Notes: a model not told the origin generated them from the sequence alone. Positions 8,401 to 17,440 are shown, counted from the first letter of the stretch. The stretch is DNA of 44,041 bases from Verrucomicrobiota bacterium (GCA_018240025.1 JAFEGM010000033.1:1-44041), one strand, 5' to 3'. Translations and numbers: made by a program.

Positions 8401-10789
8401 CCCCGGCGCCTCCAACTACTCCGTCACGCCGGCCTCGGGCGCCTACTTCAACGACTGGCCGGGCGCGGGCGGCACGCCCAGCATCGGTTTCGCGAACGTC
8501 TTCGGCGCGATCGATGTGCCGTTCTTCGACAGCCTGAACGCGCATCTCCAGGCCAATGCCGGAGCCAGCGCGGAGAGCTCGGTGTACGTAATGCTGCCGC
8601 CCGATTCCGCCAGCGCCTTCGAGCAGGCGTATGTCGACCCGACCAACCACGGCACGCCCGTCGCGCCCGGGCCGCCGGGCACGTTCGTCGACCTCACCAC
8701 GTACCGCACGGCTGCGACCTACTTCACGCGGGCCCGCAAGGACTGGCTCGGGCTGATCAAGTTCGACTATCCGCTGGAGTGGAATCCGTCCGCCCGCTCC
8801 TTCCGCACCAAGGCCGGCCAGGAGGTCAGCGACCACCTCGCCGTGGCGCAGGTGCGCAGCCAGGTGCGCTCGCTCACGCCTTCGACGGCCGATCTGAAGT
8901 TCCGCGCGGATGTCGGCCTGCCGCTGCCGAGCGTCGACGCGAACAAGCTGCTCGGCGAGGTGCTCGACGGCGCCAGCGGTGCGCTCGCGGCCATCGCCGG
9001 CGTCAGCCCCGACTTCCCCACCGCGCTCAACGCGCTGGCGGTCTTCGAGCAGTGCCTGGCCGACACGCCCGACAAGCTGGTGCGCGGCCCGCTGATCGAA
9101 GCGATCCACAGCGTCCGTCAGGCCGCCGGCAGCACGCCGCTCAGCCCCGCCCAGCTCCGCACCGCGTTGGCCGCGCAGCTCAACGTCGCCTTCAGCCAGG
9201 CGGTGGGCGGCTCACCGCTGCCGTCGTCGTGGAAGCACGAGGTCTTCCTCCGGCTCGATCAGGTCACGATCCTGGCCGATTCGCTCCTCGCCGCGCTCAA
9301 CTCCGCGCAGCAGATCGTCCAGCTCGCCAATGCTTTCGCGCCCACCACCGAGCCGCCCGGCGCGACGACCGCCGGCTCGGTGCTGCCGGCCGACGTGCAG
9401 GAGACGATCAATAGCGCCAAGTCCCAGCTGACGAAGATCCGCAGCGGCATCGCCGCACTCAAGAACGGCATCAACGCGGTCACCCTCACGCCCGACTGGA
9501 ACGCGATCCTGCTGCAGGCGCTGCCCGATGCGCCCGCCCTGCCGGATCTCGCGCTGCCGCTGGCCCAGGCCAGCGACGCCGAGGTCGCCGATGCCATCCT
9601 GGCCTACTTCCTCGGCGACTTCTCCGCCGGCCGGCTGGCCGAGGAGATGCGGGTGCATCTCAGCGACACCCGCGATCAGGTCCGCGGCGCCCTGGACGGC
9701 GTCTTCGCCGGCGTGAACGAGCTGCTGCAGAAGAACGTGGCCGCCATCAACCCGGTGGCCTCGCCGATGGGGCTGCTGCCCGACCTCAAGTTCGGTCGCA
9801 TCGACGGGCAGGCGCGGATCAACGGCGACTCGCTGCACGAGCTTCGGCTCGACGCCGATTTCAAGATCAGCGTGGGCACCGAGTTCGCCTTCAAGGCTTG
9901 GCTGCTCTTCCGCGACCTCTCGAGCGAGACCCCCGGCAATGCCTGTTCCGTGGCCTCGGGCATCCAGGCGGAGCTCACGCTCGGCGCGACCACGCAATTC
10001 AACTTCGGCGTCCCGGCCGCGCCCGTCACCGTCGAGGCCGAGGCGAAGTTCGCCTTCGGCAGCGGGCTCTTCCCCACCGGTCTCGCCGGTCGGCTCAGCC
10101 TCGCGGGCAGTGGTTTCAAGCTCGGCATCCTCACCATCACACGAGCCGAGCTCGGCTTCGGCTTCGGCGATCCCGGCGACGCCTACCTCTACGGCGCTGG
10201 TGCCGGCAAGAGCGACTACTCGGACATCGAGGCCGCCTTCCTCTTCGGCCGCTCCTGCGATCTGCGTTCGGTCGTCGGTCGCATCGATGCGCAGACGGCC
10301 GAGCTGCTCGACCACCCGGCGGTCGCGCCGGTGTTCGATTTCAGCAATCCCAACCCGACCTACGGCTTCTATGTCTTCGGCTACGGCACGATCAGCGTGA
10401 ACTCGCTCATCGGCATCCCGCCGTCGCCGATGCTCAATCTCAAGGCCGGCGCGGGCCTGGGCGCCTTTTTCTTCACCCGCCAGCAGCAGGCGAGCAGCGC
10501 CTGGGACTACACCCTCGGGCTGCGGGGCGATCTCGGCATCTCGGGCGAGGTGCTCGCCATCGCCGACATCGCCGCGCGGGTCTCACTGGTCGGCGCGACC
10601 GGCGCGCGGACCATCTCCTCGCCGGAGCAATTGCTCGCTCAGCTGGCCACACCGCCAAGCCAAATCGTCGGCAACGGCAGCGCCAGCTTCTCCATCACGC
10701 TCGGCATCTCGCCGTTCGACGTCACGCTCAGCAAGACGCTGCGCCTGCAGTTCGGCTACCAGCCGCTGCAGTTCTCGCTCGATCTCTGA
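5456..10789 (+). CDS. Giant exported protein (about 1777 residues), first of three
   Basis: Begins MLPKSLAVSCLFVLSTCTALAG, a signal peptide with an ALA-G cleavage site, so it is exported. The ATG at 5456 puts the signal peptide at the N-terminus; a TTG lies 24 bases upstream. Residues about 25-1210 are beta-rich, with many Gly/Ala/Thr strands. Residues about 1215-1435 are helical and alanine-rich (e.g. SAKSQLTKIRSGIAALKNGI). The last about 330 residues alternate like amphipathic beta strands (IQAELTLGATTQFNFGVPAA and following). I find no autotransporter barrel signature, PEP-CTERM tail or enzyme motif. It is followed by two more exported genes at very close spacing, indicating one transcript. 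Function unknown; surface structure or polysaccharide/protein scaffold is only a guess. Confidence 0.85.
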   Translation: MLPKSLAVSCLFVLSTCTALAGVNPSVSVHIRTTGYTGFLIEADQVTGRVPSRALIRGEWAMNFAWDGLDNAGANFESVVWLEDQDGNAVPIIPQGGGPVVTELSEVYQVSLDSGNPTDNHTFQVAFVPQQRLQAQNRYRLRAKWRRAAGALPAGPFTSVPVDATAASTAQYQHFTNTMSADAAVNASVSAELLSWEKRWRIGAQTGFLCTARVLAWRFDGFEAAAQPGSVTARLTASLRNASGTTVWTQPEIVVALPVPTHDGGTGAAAEPTFRQANLTVELTVPPNVLVPGELYTPVFTIAHDDDGTAGVDGSRAFAAERLLSLTGNVSFGSVQGVFDAVTNDPAALLDPNATPLPTTLLAVAAGHGFLPAGGGTFGNVALDVRVQPNGDAIYIGEAPIAVGGLPAQVNVNGIAVARSNVTVGTGGASAGQVSVRLPRGLGYSLTPGQRTLRTKVVDLNAPLNAQLLPLSLGTGGPVYLALDRLPLVFRASTLTVDFATGRFRFFPETVAYDSFLEIATLENYQNTGLLPAGFPLHGGNDQHFRFATVNPSDQIEISAGPDGAAFVHTLRLGFTGGTWYTHFPYLWYVRMQQAGVVDGSFRILNDRVAGSSDLRGVNGVLGFYVPNAKPEANQPTCPSGLPVAPGRFFAFAPDANTLRFTADGSLLGSGQIVVPTELDPIASLPWGTISTAPLLFAHAIINTDFTPLRGKVLLPGTQVAWAEAGASGVIGYDRAAASQLTGRSFQLAGGELNEFPGTDGYLAGQADYAGFNVRRSENATLEGRTLFGGTGYGPYALLPETKLYFRPGGVSGMVQSQTPLDVTVNGFPMHFDGVKLAYLDTVIEKSKLDGSVTVGGPAPAYPASVQISFRNLRLFGNGALDRGEVAPEQGSKRLDYWRTDFDVLSLSFVQPDACAAPGSTPTLLALGIQTRLPAFTDQLLGGVLGFRPNASLVARDAADNNFAITGIDSRLRVPGNVRLKGPGASNYSVTPASGAYFNDWPGAGGTPSIGFANVFGAIDVPFFDSLNAHLQANAGASAESSVYVMLPPDSASAFEQAYVDPTNHGTPVAPGPPGTFVDLTTYRTAATYFTRARKDWLGLIKFDYPLEWNPSARSFRTKAGQEVSDHLAVAQVRSQVRSLTPSTADLKFRADVGLPLPSVDANKLLGEVLDGASGALAAIAGVSPDFPTALNALAVFEQCLADTPDKLVRGPLIEAIHSVRQAAGSTPLSPAQLRTALAAQLNVAFSQAVGGSPLPSSWKHEVFLRLDQVTILADSLLAALNSAQQIVQLANAFAPTTEPPGATTAGSVLPADVQETINSAKSQLTKIRSGIAALKNGINAVTLTPDWNAILLQALPDAPALPDLALPLAQASDAEVADAILAYFLGDFSAGRLAEEMRVHLSDTRDQVRGALDGVFAGVNELLQKNVAAINPVASPMGLLPDLKFGRIDGQARINGDSLHELRLDADFKISVGTEFAFKAWLLFRDLSSETPGNACSVASGIQAELTLGATTQFNFGVPAAPVTVEAEAKFAFGSGLFPTGLAGRLSLAGSGFKLGILTITRAELGFGFGDPGDAYLYGAGAGKSDYSDIEAAFLFGRSCDLRSVVGRIDAQTAELLDHPAVAPVFDFSNPNPTYGFYVFGYGTISVNSLIGIPPSPMLNLKAGAGLGAFFFTRQQQASSAWDYTLGLRGDLGISGEVLAIADIAARVSLVGATGARTISSPEQLLAQLATPPSQIVGNGSASFSITLGISPFDVTLSKTLRLQFGYQPLQFSLDL

Positions 10790-10824
10790 GTCGCCGCTCG
10801 CGCGCTGCCCCTCGCATTTTCGCC

Positions 10825-13800
10825 ATGACTCCGAAGGTCTTTCTCCCGCTCGCCGGATTCCTCGGCCTCACGCTGCTCGCGCCGCTGCCCGCCCAGATCG
10901 GGCCCGGCGGCCGGGGCGCGCCCAAGCCCAGTCTCGACGACGCCATCTACACCGCCGGCCTTTCCACGCCCGGCACCGATGGACGCAACTGGCTCTACGT
11001 GGTCTGGAAGACGCCCCAGGCCGCGCCCTCGAACCGCTCCTACGCCATCTACCTGCAGACCGCGCCCAACGGCACCTTCACCCGGCAGGCGGTCGTGCGG
11101 GCCACGAGCGATCAGCCCGTGCTGCAGTCCTATCTCACCCGCGCCGCCACGCTCGGGGTCGCGGAGAATGCGCTCAACGACGACCTCGGCGTCCTGCTGC
11201 GCCGGGCGTCGTGGGGCGGCACCTACGACGCCCAGCTGCAGCGCTGGGTCTCGATCTTCGACGCGCAGCCAGTCGCGCGGAAGCTGAATGCCGCGCTCGG
11301 CCGCGCTCTGCAGGTGTCCGAGGGCTACGCAGCGCTGAACCTGATGGCACCGCGCCATCCCGCGCTGCGCATGGCGCTCGGCCAGGCCTGGGCGGGACCG
11401 CTGGCGGCCGGCACCGTCGGACCGGTCGTGGTGGAGGTGCGCGAGTGGGACGGGACGACCGACGGTCTGGTGGTCGGACGCGTGCAGCTGACGCCCGGGC
11501 AATCGGAGGCGCTGACGGCGCCCGGCCGCGTGGTGCAGGTGCCGGACTTGCGCCCGCAGTCCGATCTCACCGTCAAACTGCGCTGGGCCGTGCCGGCCGA
11601 ACTGCGGCGCCGCCACCTGCATTCGCTCGGCTTCGTGGCCTACCGGGTGAATGCGGCTTTCGCCGAGAGCCACGGACTGCCGCTCTCCGCCTCGGCGACG
11701 CAGATCGAGCAGTTCGTGGCTCAATACGGCCCGCCCGTGCTCGGCGGTCAGCCGGCCACGCCGAACTTCGCCCAGGTCAATCTCGCGCCGGTGCCGGTGC
11801 ACAAACTGTTCGACGACAGCGAGGTCGACATTGCCGACCCCGACCGCACCACCTTCTTCCTGGCTGACGACGCCAACCGCGGCCAGCTCGTGGTCGACGA
11901 CCCGAACGGCCCGCGGTTTGCCGGCCTGACCGATGGCTCGCGCTGGTTCTACTTCGTGCGTGCCGTCGATCTCCTCGGCCGCACGGGACCGCCCTCGCCG
12001 CTCGCCGAGGGCCTCGCCGTGCGCACCATCCCGCCTGACGTGCCGGCGCAGCTGACCGTGGCCGATCTCCCCGTCGGCGCCGGCCTCCAGCGGCATCTCG
12101 TGGTGCGCTGGCGGGCCAATGCCAACGGGACCGAAGCCAATGCCCGCACCACGCAGCGCTATGCGGTCTATCGCGGCCTGCTGCCGGAAGGTGTCAGCCC
12201 GAGTCTCAACGCTTTCTCCGACCCGCAGGCCTTCCGCAGCTTCGAGCCGATCGGCTACGTGCCGCAGAGCGCGGCCGATGCGAACGGCCAGTTGGAGTAC
12301 ATCGACACCACCGCTCTGCCCACGCCGGGCAATCTCGATCGCACCGTCTGGTATGGCGTCTGCGCGCTGCACGACACGCCCCTCGACGGCTTCTTCTCCT
12401 CGCCGCACGATCGCGTGCAGAGCGCGCCCGCGGGGCCGGGGCTGGGCGTCTTCCGCGATCGGCAAGGACCGGACGCGCCGCAGGGCTTCATCAATGCCAA
12501 CTGCGGCCGGCTGCTGACGCTGCCCGAAGGCGTGCCGACGACCGAGCCGCGCGTGGGCACGGCCACGACCGATTCCAAGATCTGCCACGTCCGCCTGCGC
12601 GCGAAGCGCCGCGCCGGTGACCGCAGCGTGATGGCGGTGCAGTTCAGCTTCGTGCTCGGCAACAACGTCACGACCACGCCCTTTCTGCAGTTCCCCCCGG
12701 ACAGCGATGAGGTGGTGTACGATCAGGATCTGTTCGCGGTCGAAGGTCCGAGTGCCTACGTCATCACGTGCGTCGGTCAGGGCGCCGACGGCTGTCTTTC
12801 CTCGTTCGGCACGATCGTCGCGAACAGCGATGTCCTCAGCCCCAGCGAAACCGAGTACACGACCATCCGCTTCGTGACCGGCCGCTTCGCGCCGACCGAG
12901 TACGGCCCCGGCGGTCAGCTGGCCGGGCTGGTGAATGCGGTGGACTTTGCCGCTGCCACGCCCGTGGGACCGGCCACGGTTCAGGCGCTCCTGCCGAACG
13001 GCAACTACGAGGGCCAGACGATCGCGGTGCAGGGCCGCACCACCGGCTTCGGCGGGCCGGGAGAACTCGGGCCGTTCTTCGTTTCGCTGGGCGCGGCCAC
13101 GGTGCGCAACGGCGTCGTGTATTTCGCGCATCCGGGACGCAGCCACGGCGACGGGCAGTCGCACGAGTATCGCTTCCTCGCCTTCCCCAGCGGCAGCAGC
13201 GCATGCCATTGCCTGCACGATCCGCGCGGCGCGGGGCCGCAGCTCACGCCGATCACGGTGGGCATCAATCTGCCCGCCACGACGCGCGAGTGGCGCATCT
13301 TCCGCCGCGTGGACGACGGCGATCTCTCGCTCGTGCGCAGCAGCAGCGTCGATCCGACGGCGCTCCCGCCGGAGCAGATCCTCGTGCAGGACAAGGCCAT
13401 GCCGCCGCACGGCTCGGTCGTGCGCTACTTCGCGCAGTGCTTCGACCAGAACAACAACCCGAGCCCGCTGACCTTCCTCGGCAAGGTGGTGCTGATCCCC
13501 GATCCCACCCAGCCGCTGGTCAATACGCCCGAGGCCCTGCTCGAGCCGAGCGACGCCAGCCGTCCCGAGCATCTGCGCGTGCGCTGGTTCTGCCCCGCGC
13601 CGGGCGTGGCGCGCTTCCAGGTCTTCGTCGTACCGATCAACGACAGCGACACCGTCTCCGGCGCGGCCACCATCCCACCAGGCTCGCCGCTGACGCAGGG
13701 CGATCTGCCGGCGCAGTACTTTAAGACCTCCTATCTCGTGCCGGGCGAGAGCACTCCGCGGCTCATCGGCGTGGATCGGTTCTTCTCCACGCCGTCGCTA

Positions 13801-14619
13801 CCGGTCGGCAGCACGACCGCGGTGCACCAGGCCGAGCTGCGCGTGGTGCCGGGCGTGACCTACGTCGTCTACGTCGCCGCCCTGGGGCTCGACGACTCCA
13901 AATACGTGCAGAGCAAGGCGCAGCTCTTCACCTGGAAGAATCCGAGCAATCAGTCGCCTACGCTCGTGGCCTGGCCGGCGCGCCCGTTGCCGCCGGTCCT
14001 GCGCGTGGCTGGAGTCGATGCCGTCCGCACCAGCGACGCGCTGCAGCAGCCGAACTTCGTGCCGGCCTACAGCACGGTGCCCACGGCCGCGGCGGCGGCG
14101 CTCTACCCGGTCGTGGTGACCATCGGTTACCAATCGCTCCAACCGATCCCGATCGCGCACGCACCGGAGGATCCGAGCTGCGCCCTCCATCCCTACGCCT
14201 TCTCCACGCGCTATCTGGCGTTCCCGACTACGACCATTCCGTTCGCCGCCGGACCCGATCCGAACGCCTATCTCTTCCCCGGTGCCGGCGGGCCGGGGGT
14301 GCTCTTCCGCCAGACGCTCGGCAGCAATGCCCCGGGCTCGCTGGTGCAGGTCTCGCCGCTGCGGCCGGCCATCTCGTATCGCACCGACAACCAAACCTTC
14401 GGCGACTACACGCTGCCGGTGACCACGATTCTCGATCCCTTCGTCAAGGCGCTCACCTTCGACGTCGGGGGCCTGCCCGGCACGTTCCTCACGCTCACCG
14501 ACACGCATCCGGTGCAGGAAGGCGAGGCTTATCGTTATTATCTCGTGAAATATCGCCCGGACGGCGAGATCCAGCACGTCATCGACTGCGGCACCGTCAC
14601 CATTCCCGAAACGCCATGA
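10825..14619 (+). CDS. Large exported protein with fibronectin-III-like segments (1264 residues), second of three
   Basis: Starts at ATG 10825, 35 bases after the preceding gene: MTPKVFLPLAGFLGLTLLAPLPAQIG is a clear signal peptide. Longer upstream extensions of the frame overlap the previous gene and are rejected. The body repeats segments of the type 'WRANANGTEANARTTQRYAVYRG...' and 'RWFCPAPGVARFQVFVVPINDSD...ELRVVPGVTYVVYVAALGLDDS'. In these an aromatic 'RVRW' strand, a 'Y/F-x-V-Y/F' strand and a 'YxVYVAA' strand suggest fibronectin-III-like folds. Several cysteines (e.g. CVGQGADGCLS, SACHCLHD) may form disulfides. No catalytic motif is visible. Its stop codon overlaps the ATG of the third gene. 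Confidence 0.85.
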   Translation: MTPKVFLPLAGFLGLTLLAPLPAQIGPGGRGAPKPSLDDAIYTAGLSTPGTDGRNWLYVVWKTPQAAPSNRSYAIYLQTAPNGTFTRQAVVRATSDQPVLQSYLTRAATLGVAENALNDDLGVLLRRASWGGTYDAQLQRWVSIFDAQPVARKLNAALGRALQVSEGYAALNLMAPRHPALRMALGQAWAGPLAAGTVGPVVVEVREWDGTTDGLVVGRVQLTPGQSEALTAPGRVVQVPDLRPQSDLTVKLRWAVPAELRRRHLHSLGFVAYRVNAAFAESHGLPLSASATQIEQFVAQYGPPVLGGQPATPNFAQVNLAPVPVHKLFDDSEVDIADPDRTTFFLADDANRGQLVVDDPNGPRFAGLTDGSRWFYFVRAVDLLGRTGPPSPLAEGLAVRTIPPDVPAQLTVADLPVGAGLQRHLVVRWRANANGTEANARTTQRYAVYRGLLPEGVSPSLNAFSDPQAFRSFEPIGYVPQSAADANGQLEYIDTTALPTPGNLDRTVWYGVCALHDTPLDGFFSSPHDRVQSAPAGPGLGVFRDRQGPDAPQGFINANCGRLLTLPEGVPTTEPRVGTATTDSKICHVRLRAKRRAGDRSVMAVQFSFVLGNNVTTTPFLQFPPDSDEVVYDQDLFAVEGPSAYVITCVGQGADGCLSSFGTIVANSDVLSPSETEYTTIRFVTGRFAPTEYGPGGQLAGLVNAVDFAAATPVGPATVQALLPNGNYEGQTIAVQGRTTGFGGPGELGPFFVSLGAATVRNGVVYFAHPGRSHGDGQSHEYRFLAFPSGSSACHCLHDPRGAGPQLTPITVGINLPATTREWRIFRRVDDGDLSLVRSSSVDPTALPPEQILVQDKAMPPHGSVVRYFAQCFDQNNNPSPLTFLGKVVLIPDPTQPLVNTPEALLEPSDASRPEHLRVRWFCPAPGVARFQVFVVPINDSDTVSGAATIPPGSPLTQGDLPAQYFKTSYLVPGESTPRLIGVDRFFSTPSLPVGSTTAVHQAELRVVPGVTYVVYVAALGLDDSKYVQSKAQLFTWKNPSNQSPTLVAWPARPLPPVLRVAGVDAVRTSDALQQPNFVPAYSTVPTAAAAALYPVVVTIGYQSLQPIPIAHAPEDPSCALHPYAFSTRYLAFPTTTIPFAAGPDPNAYLFPGAGGPGVLFRQTLGSNAPGSLVQVSPLRPAISYRTDNQTFGDYTLPVTTILDPFVKALTFDVGGLPGTFLTLTDTHPVQEGEAYRYYLVKYRPDGEIQHVIDCGTVTIPETP

Positions 14620-16772
14620 AGGCCCTCACTCGCTCGCTTCTGCTTTCCTGCCTCGCGCTCGCGCCCGCAGCGACCGCCCAGATCGTGCCGGACGCCGTGC
14701 CGTGGGTGACCGGCAGCGCCACGCGCTTCGCCGCCACGTACGATCAGAACGCCGACGGCCTCCCCGATGTCGTGCTGCTCGATCGTGCCCGCGGGGTGCA
14801 CGTACTCGGCCTGACCGATGCGGCGGGCGCGATCACCTGGGGCGCGCCGCAATCGGTCGGTTTCGAGGGCGTGGAGACGCTGGCGGTCGGCCAGTTCCTC
14901 GATCCCCTCGCCCGCTCGCTGGCCGTCACCTCGCGAACGTTCAATGCAGTGCAGTTCGCGCCCGTCGGCGGCGGCGCGGTGCCGGACCCGCTCTATCTCA
15001 GCAGCCCGGATCCGCTCTCGCTCGCGACCCTGCCGATCCCCGGCGAATTGGCCGGCGTCATCGCGGGGTTCGCGCTGCCCGATGGCGACATCGGCGGCAC
15101 GTTCTTCGCCCCGCCGCCGCTCGAAGCCACCCGCACCGGCGCCGACTTCGGCCTCTGGCAGGCGTACTCCGTCGGCAACAACCCGCGCCAATCGCGAATC
15201 GTACACGCGCATCGCACCGCCCCGGGACTGCACGCGGTGGTGGTCGATTTCACCTTCCCCGCCACAGCGACCCATCTCGACTTCCGGCAGGTCGATGCGT
15301 CCGCTGCGACCGCCGTGGCGCGCCTCGAGGACATCGCGCCGGGCTCGCATTTCGTGCACGGTTTCTTCAACGCCGACTTGGCCGCGCTCGATGCCGGCGG
15401 CACCTCGACCACGCTGCTGCTCTGGACGCCGGGCGACTCGCTGCTGCACACCGGCCGGCTGAATGAAGTCGCGGGGCCATCGAGCGGGCTGCAGGCCTTT
15501 CCGCTCAGCGCCTTCCCGCTGGGACGTCCGATCCGCGAGGTGCACGTGCTGCTGTCCTCGCCGGCGCATCGGCTGCTGGTCGTCTGGGCCGATGCTCCGG
15601 CGGCCTCGATCTTCTCCTTCGACGGCACCAATCCGCCTGCGCTGCTCGAGGACCTCGATCTCGGCGGGCTCGAGCCCGACACCCTCCTGCCGGTGGCCGC
15701 GAGCGGCGATTTCTACGTCTTCGGCGGTCAGGGTGGCGCGCCGACCTACGCCCGCTTCAGCGATGCCGGCAGCCCGGGGCACTACACGCGGCGGGCCAGC
15801 GGCGCGCTGCCCGACCTCAGCCGCACGCGCGATTTCTACGCCAATCTCCTCGCTTTCCGCGGCGAGCCTTTTGTCGATCCGACGGCCGTCAGCCTGCAGC
15901 GTTTCCGCGTGCGCGACTGGACCACGGGCGGCTCCAGTCTGAGCGGAAACGCCACGGTCGAATCGCTCCTCGACGCCGGCACAGCCGCGGGCCTCGGCAG
16001 CCTCCTGAGCAGCCCGTTGTCGGTGCCGGTGGCCACCTCCTTCCTGCTCGCCAATCAGCTGCGCCCCGCTGCGTCGGTCGCCTTCCACAGCCCGCGGACC
16101 CAGGCGCAGTCGGCCCGGCCGCAGGTTCGCATCAATCCCGCCTCCGGGCTCTACCCCGCGGGTACGCCGCTCGCGCTGCAGTTCGATGCCGGCGGCGCGG
16201 GCTCGGTCATGTATTCGATCAATGGCAGCCCGTGGCGCTTCGCCTCGGTGGATTTTCAACTGCCGACGATCTCGAGCGATGCGGTGGTCCGCGCCTACGT
16301 CACCTCGTTCGTCGACGGCCGCACCGTCATTGGACCCATCGCCAGCGCGAGCTACACCTTCGGCACCGTGCCGCCGGCGCAGCTGACGGGGTTCGTCGAT
16401 GCCAACGGCAACGGCCTCTCCGACGCCTGGGAGGCGCTGACCGGCGTGACCAATCCGAACGGCGACGACGACGGCGATGGCATGCTCAACTACGCCGAGC
16501 ACAACGCCGGCACCGATCCGCGCGATCCGCTCAGCCGCTCGCCCGCGGTGGCCGCTGCGCCGCAGCTGCGCATTGCCTACGGCGGCCAGGCCGCGCCCGG
16601 CACCGCCAGCCTGCGCTGGGACGCGAGCGATCCGGCCGTCGTGCTGCAGGAGTCGGCCGATCTGCAGAATTGGACCGTGGTCGTCGGCGGCATTCAACCG
16701 GCCGGCGCAGAGAACGTCTATCCGCTGCCGCTGACCTCGCTGACGAAGCGCTACTATCGCCTGCGGCGGTGA
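14616..16772 (+). CDS. Exported protein with VCBS-like, chitobiase C-terminal-like and acidic TSP3-like segments (718 residues), third of three
   Basis: ATG 14616 overlaps the previous TGA (ATGA), so translation is coupled. MKALTRSLLLSCLALAPAATAQ is a signal peptide. Residues 40-90 (FAATYDQNADGLPDVVLLDR) resemble a VCBS/FG-GAP blade with an Asp-rich metal loop. Residues about 500-590 (NPASGLYPAGTPLALQFDAG...MYSINGSP..) resemble a chitobiase/hexosaminidase C-terminal domain. Residues about 592-640 (VDANGNGLSDAWEALTGVTN, then GDDDGDGMLNYAEH) are a calcium-binding TSP3/EF-hand-like loop pair. The tail 'VLQESADLQNWTVV...KRYYRLR' is a C-terminal type common in verrucomicrobial exoproteins. It probably acts outside the cell together with the two preceding products; exact role unknown. 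Confidence 0.85.
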   Translation: MKALTRSLLLSCLALAPAATAQIVPDAVPWVTGSATRFAATYDQNADGLPDVVLLDRARGVHVLGLTDAAGAITWGAPQSVGFEGVETLAVGQFLDPLARSLAVTSRTFNAVQFAPVGGGAVPDPLYLSSPDPLSLATLPIPGELAGVIAGFALPDGDIGGTFFAPPPLEATRTGADFGLWQAYSVGNNPRQSRIVHAHRTAPGLHAVVVDFTFPATATHLDFRQVDASAATAVARLEDIAPGSHFVHGFFNADLAALDAGGTSTTLLLWTPGDSLLHTGRLNEVAGPSSGLQAFPLSAFPLGRPIREVHVLLSSPAHRLLVVWADAPAASIFSFDGTNPPALLEDLDLGGLEPDTLLPVAASGDFYVFGGQGGAPTYARFSDAGSPGHYTRRASGALPDLSRTRDFYANLLAFRGEPFVDPTAVSLQRFRVRDWTTGGSSLSGNATVESLLDAGTAAGLGSLLSSPLSVPVATSFLLANQLRPAASVAFHSPRTQAQSARPQVRINPASGLYPAGTPLALQFDAGGAGSVMYSINGSPWRFASVDFQLPTISSDAVVRAYVTSFVDGRTVIGPIASASYTFGTVPPAQLTGFVDANGNGLSDAWEALTGVTNPNGDDDGDGMLNYAEHNAGTDPRDPLSRSPAVAAAPQLRIAYGGQAAPGTASLRWDASDPAVVLQESADLQNWTVVVGGIQPAGAENVYPLPLTSLTKRYYRLRR

Positions 16773-16785
16773 CGCTCCAACGCGC

Positions 16786-16815
16786 TTGGCGCGGCCGGCG
16801 AACTGCGCCTAGACT
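16786..16815 (+). promoter_or_regulatory. Promoter candidate for the Uma2 gene, implying a leaderless transcript
   Basis: TTGGCG (16786-16791), an 18-base spacer and TAGACT (16810-16815) precede the ATG at 16821 by only five bases after the -10 box. Transcription would therefore start at or next to the A of the start codon. No Shine-Dalgarno sequence is present, consistent with leaderless translation. Consensus matching only. Confidence 0.35.
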
Positions 16816-16820
16816 GCGGC

Positions 16821-17369
16821 ATGTCCACGATGGCTCCGACGCTAATGACGGCGGCCGAACTCTTGGCGCTGGGAGATGACGGCCGGCGCCACGAATTGGT
16901 GCGTGGCGAATTGCGAACCACCATGCCTCCGGGATTCGAACATGGCCGCTACGCCTCCAAGCTGGGGCGCATTCTGAGTGCGTTCGTGGAACGTCACGGA
17001 CTCGGGGAAACGACCGTCGAAACCGGTTTTCAGCTCGCGGGCGACCCCGACACCGTGCGCGCGCCGGACATTGCGTTCGTCAGCGCGGCCCGGCTGCACC
17101 TCGCGGGGACCGGCTTCTTTCCAGGCTCGCCGGACCTTGCAGTGGAGATCGTCTCGCCGGGCGACACGCACGAAGAGGTGGCGGAGAAGATCGACGACTA
17201 CCTTTCGCTCGGCACCCGCGTGGTCTGGGTGGTGCGGCCGAAATCCAAGAGCGTGTCCATTCATCGTGCCGATCGTCCCGTGAAAACCGTGCGACGCGAC
17301 GGCGTGCTGGACGAGCCGGAACTGTTGCCCGAATTCGCCCTGCCGCTGACCGAGCTGTTCGGAACCTGA
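16821..17369 (+). CDS. Uma2-family (DUF820) PD-(D/E)XK nuclease-like protein
   Basis: A 182-residue protein with the Uma2 pattern: N-terminal 'MTAAELLALGDDGRRHELVRGEL', then 'GFQLAGDPDTVRAPDIAFVS', 'GSPDLAVEIVSPGDTHEEVAEKI' and 'YLSLGTRVVWVVRPKSKSV'. The Asp of PDIAF, the Glu of VEIVSP and the downstream Lys-rich strand match the restriction-endonuclease-like fold of the family. Such proteins are abundant in cyanobacteria and Verrucomicrobiota; their biological role is mostly unproven and many may be mobile or solitary nucleases. It stands alone between unrelated genes. Family membership is confident; enzyme activity is inferred. Confidence 0.85.
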   Translation: MSTMAPTLMTAAELLALGDDGRRHELVRGELRTTMPPGFEHGRYASKLGRILSAFVERHGLGETTVETGFQLAGDPDTVRAPDIAFVSAARLHLAGTGFFPGSPDLAVEIVSPGDTHEEVAEKIDDYLSLGTRVVWVVRPKSKSVSIHRADRPVKTVRRDGVLDEPELLPEFALPLTELFGT

Positions 17370-17404
17370 GCGCATTCCCCGACGCTCGAATCACGCGGCG
17401 GGCC

Positions 17405-17440
17405 CGGACTCGTTCGCACGAGCCCGAGCCTCTTTCCTTG
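17405..17440 (+). terminator. Hairpin between convergent genes (possible terminator)
   Basis: CGGACTCG-TTCGCA-CGAGCCCG (17405-17426) forms an 8-bp stem with one mismatch, followed by a pyrimidine-rich stretch (CTCTTTCCTT). It lies in the 110-base gap between the Uma2 gene and the convergent PIG-L gene. The T-run is imperfect, so this is a modest candidate. Confidence 0.35.

Noticed and set aside
6302..9109. A 935-codon open frame on the minus strand inside the first giant gene
   Set aside because: High-GC antisense shadow: composition is Arg/Ala/Val-rich without motifs, and the plus strand has a signal peptide and sensible beta-strand pattern.
10756..13572. A 938-codon minus-strand frame opposite the second large exoprotein
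   Set aside because: Same antisense artefact; low-complexity charged composition and no start signals or homology-like segments.
14538..16697. A 719-codon minus-strand frame opposite the third exoprotein
   Set aside because: Mirrors codon positions of the real gene; no recognisable domain.
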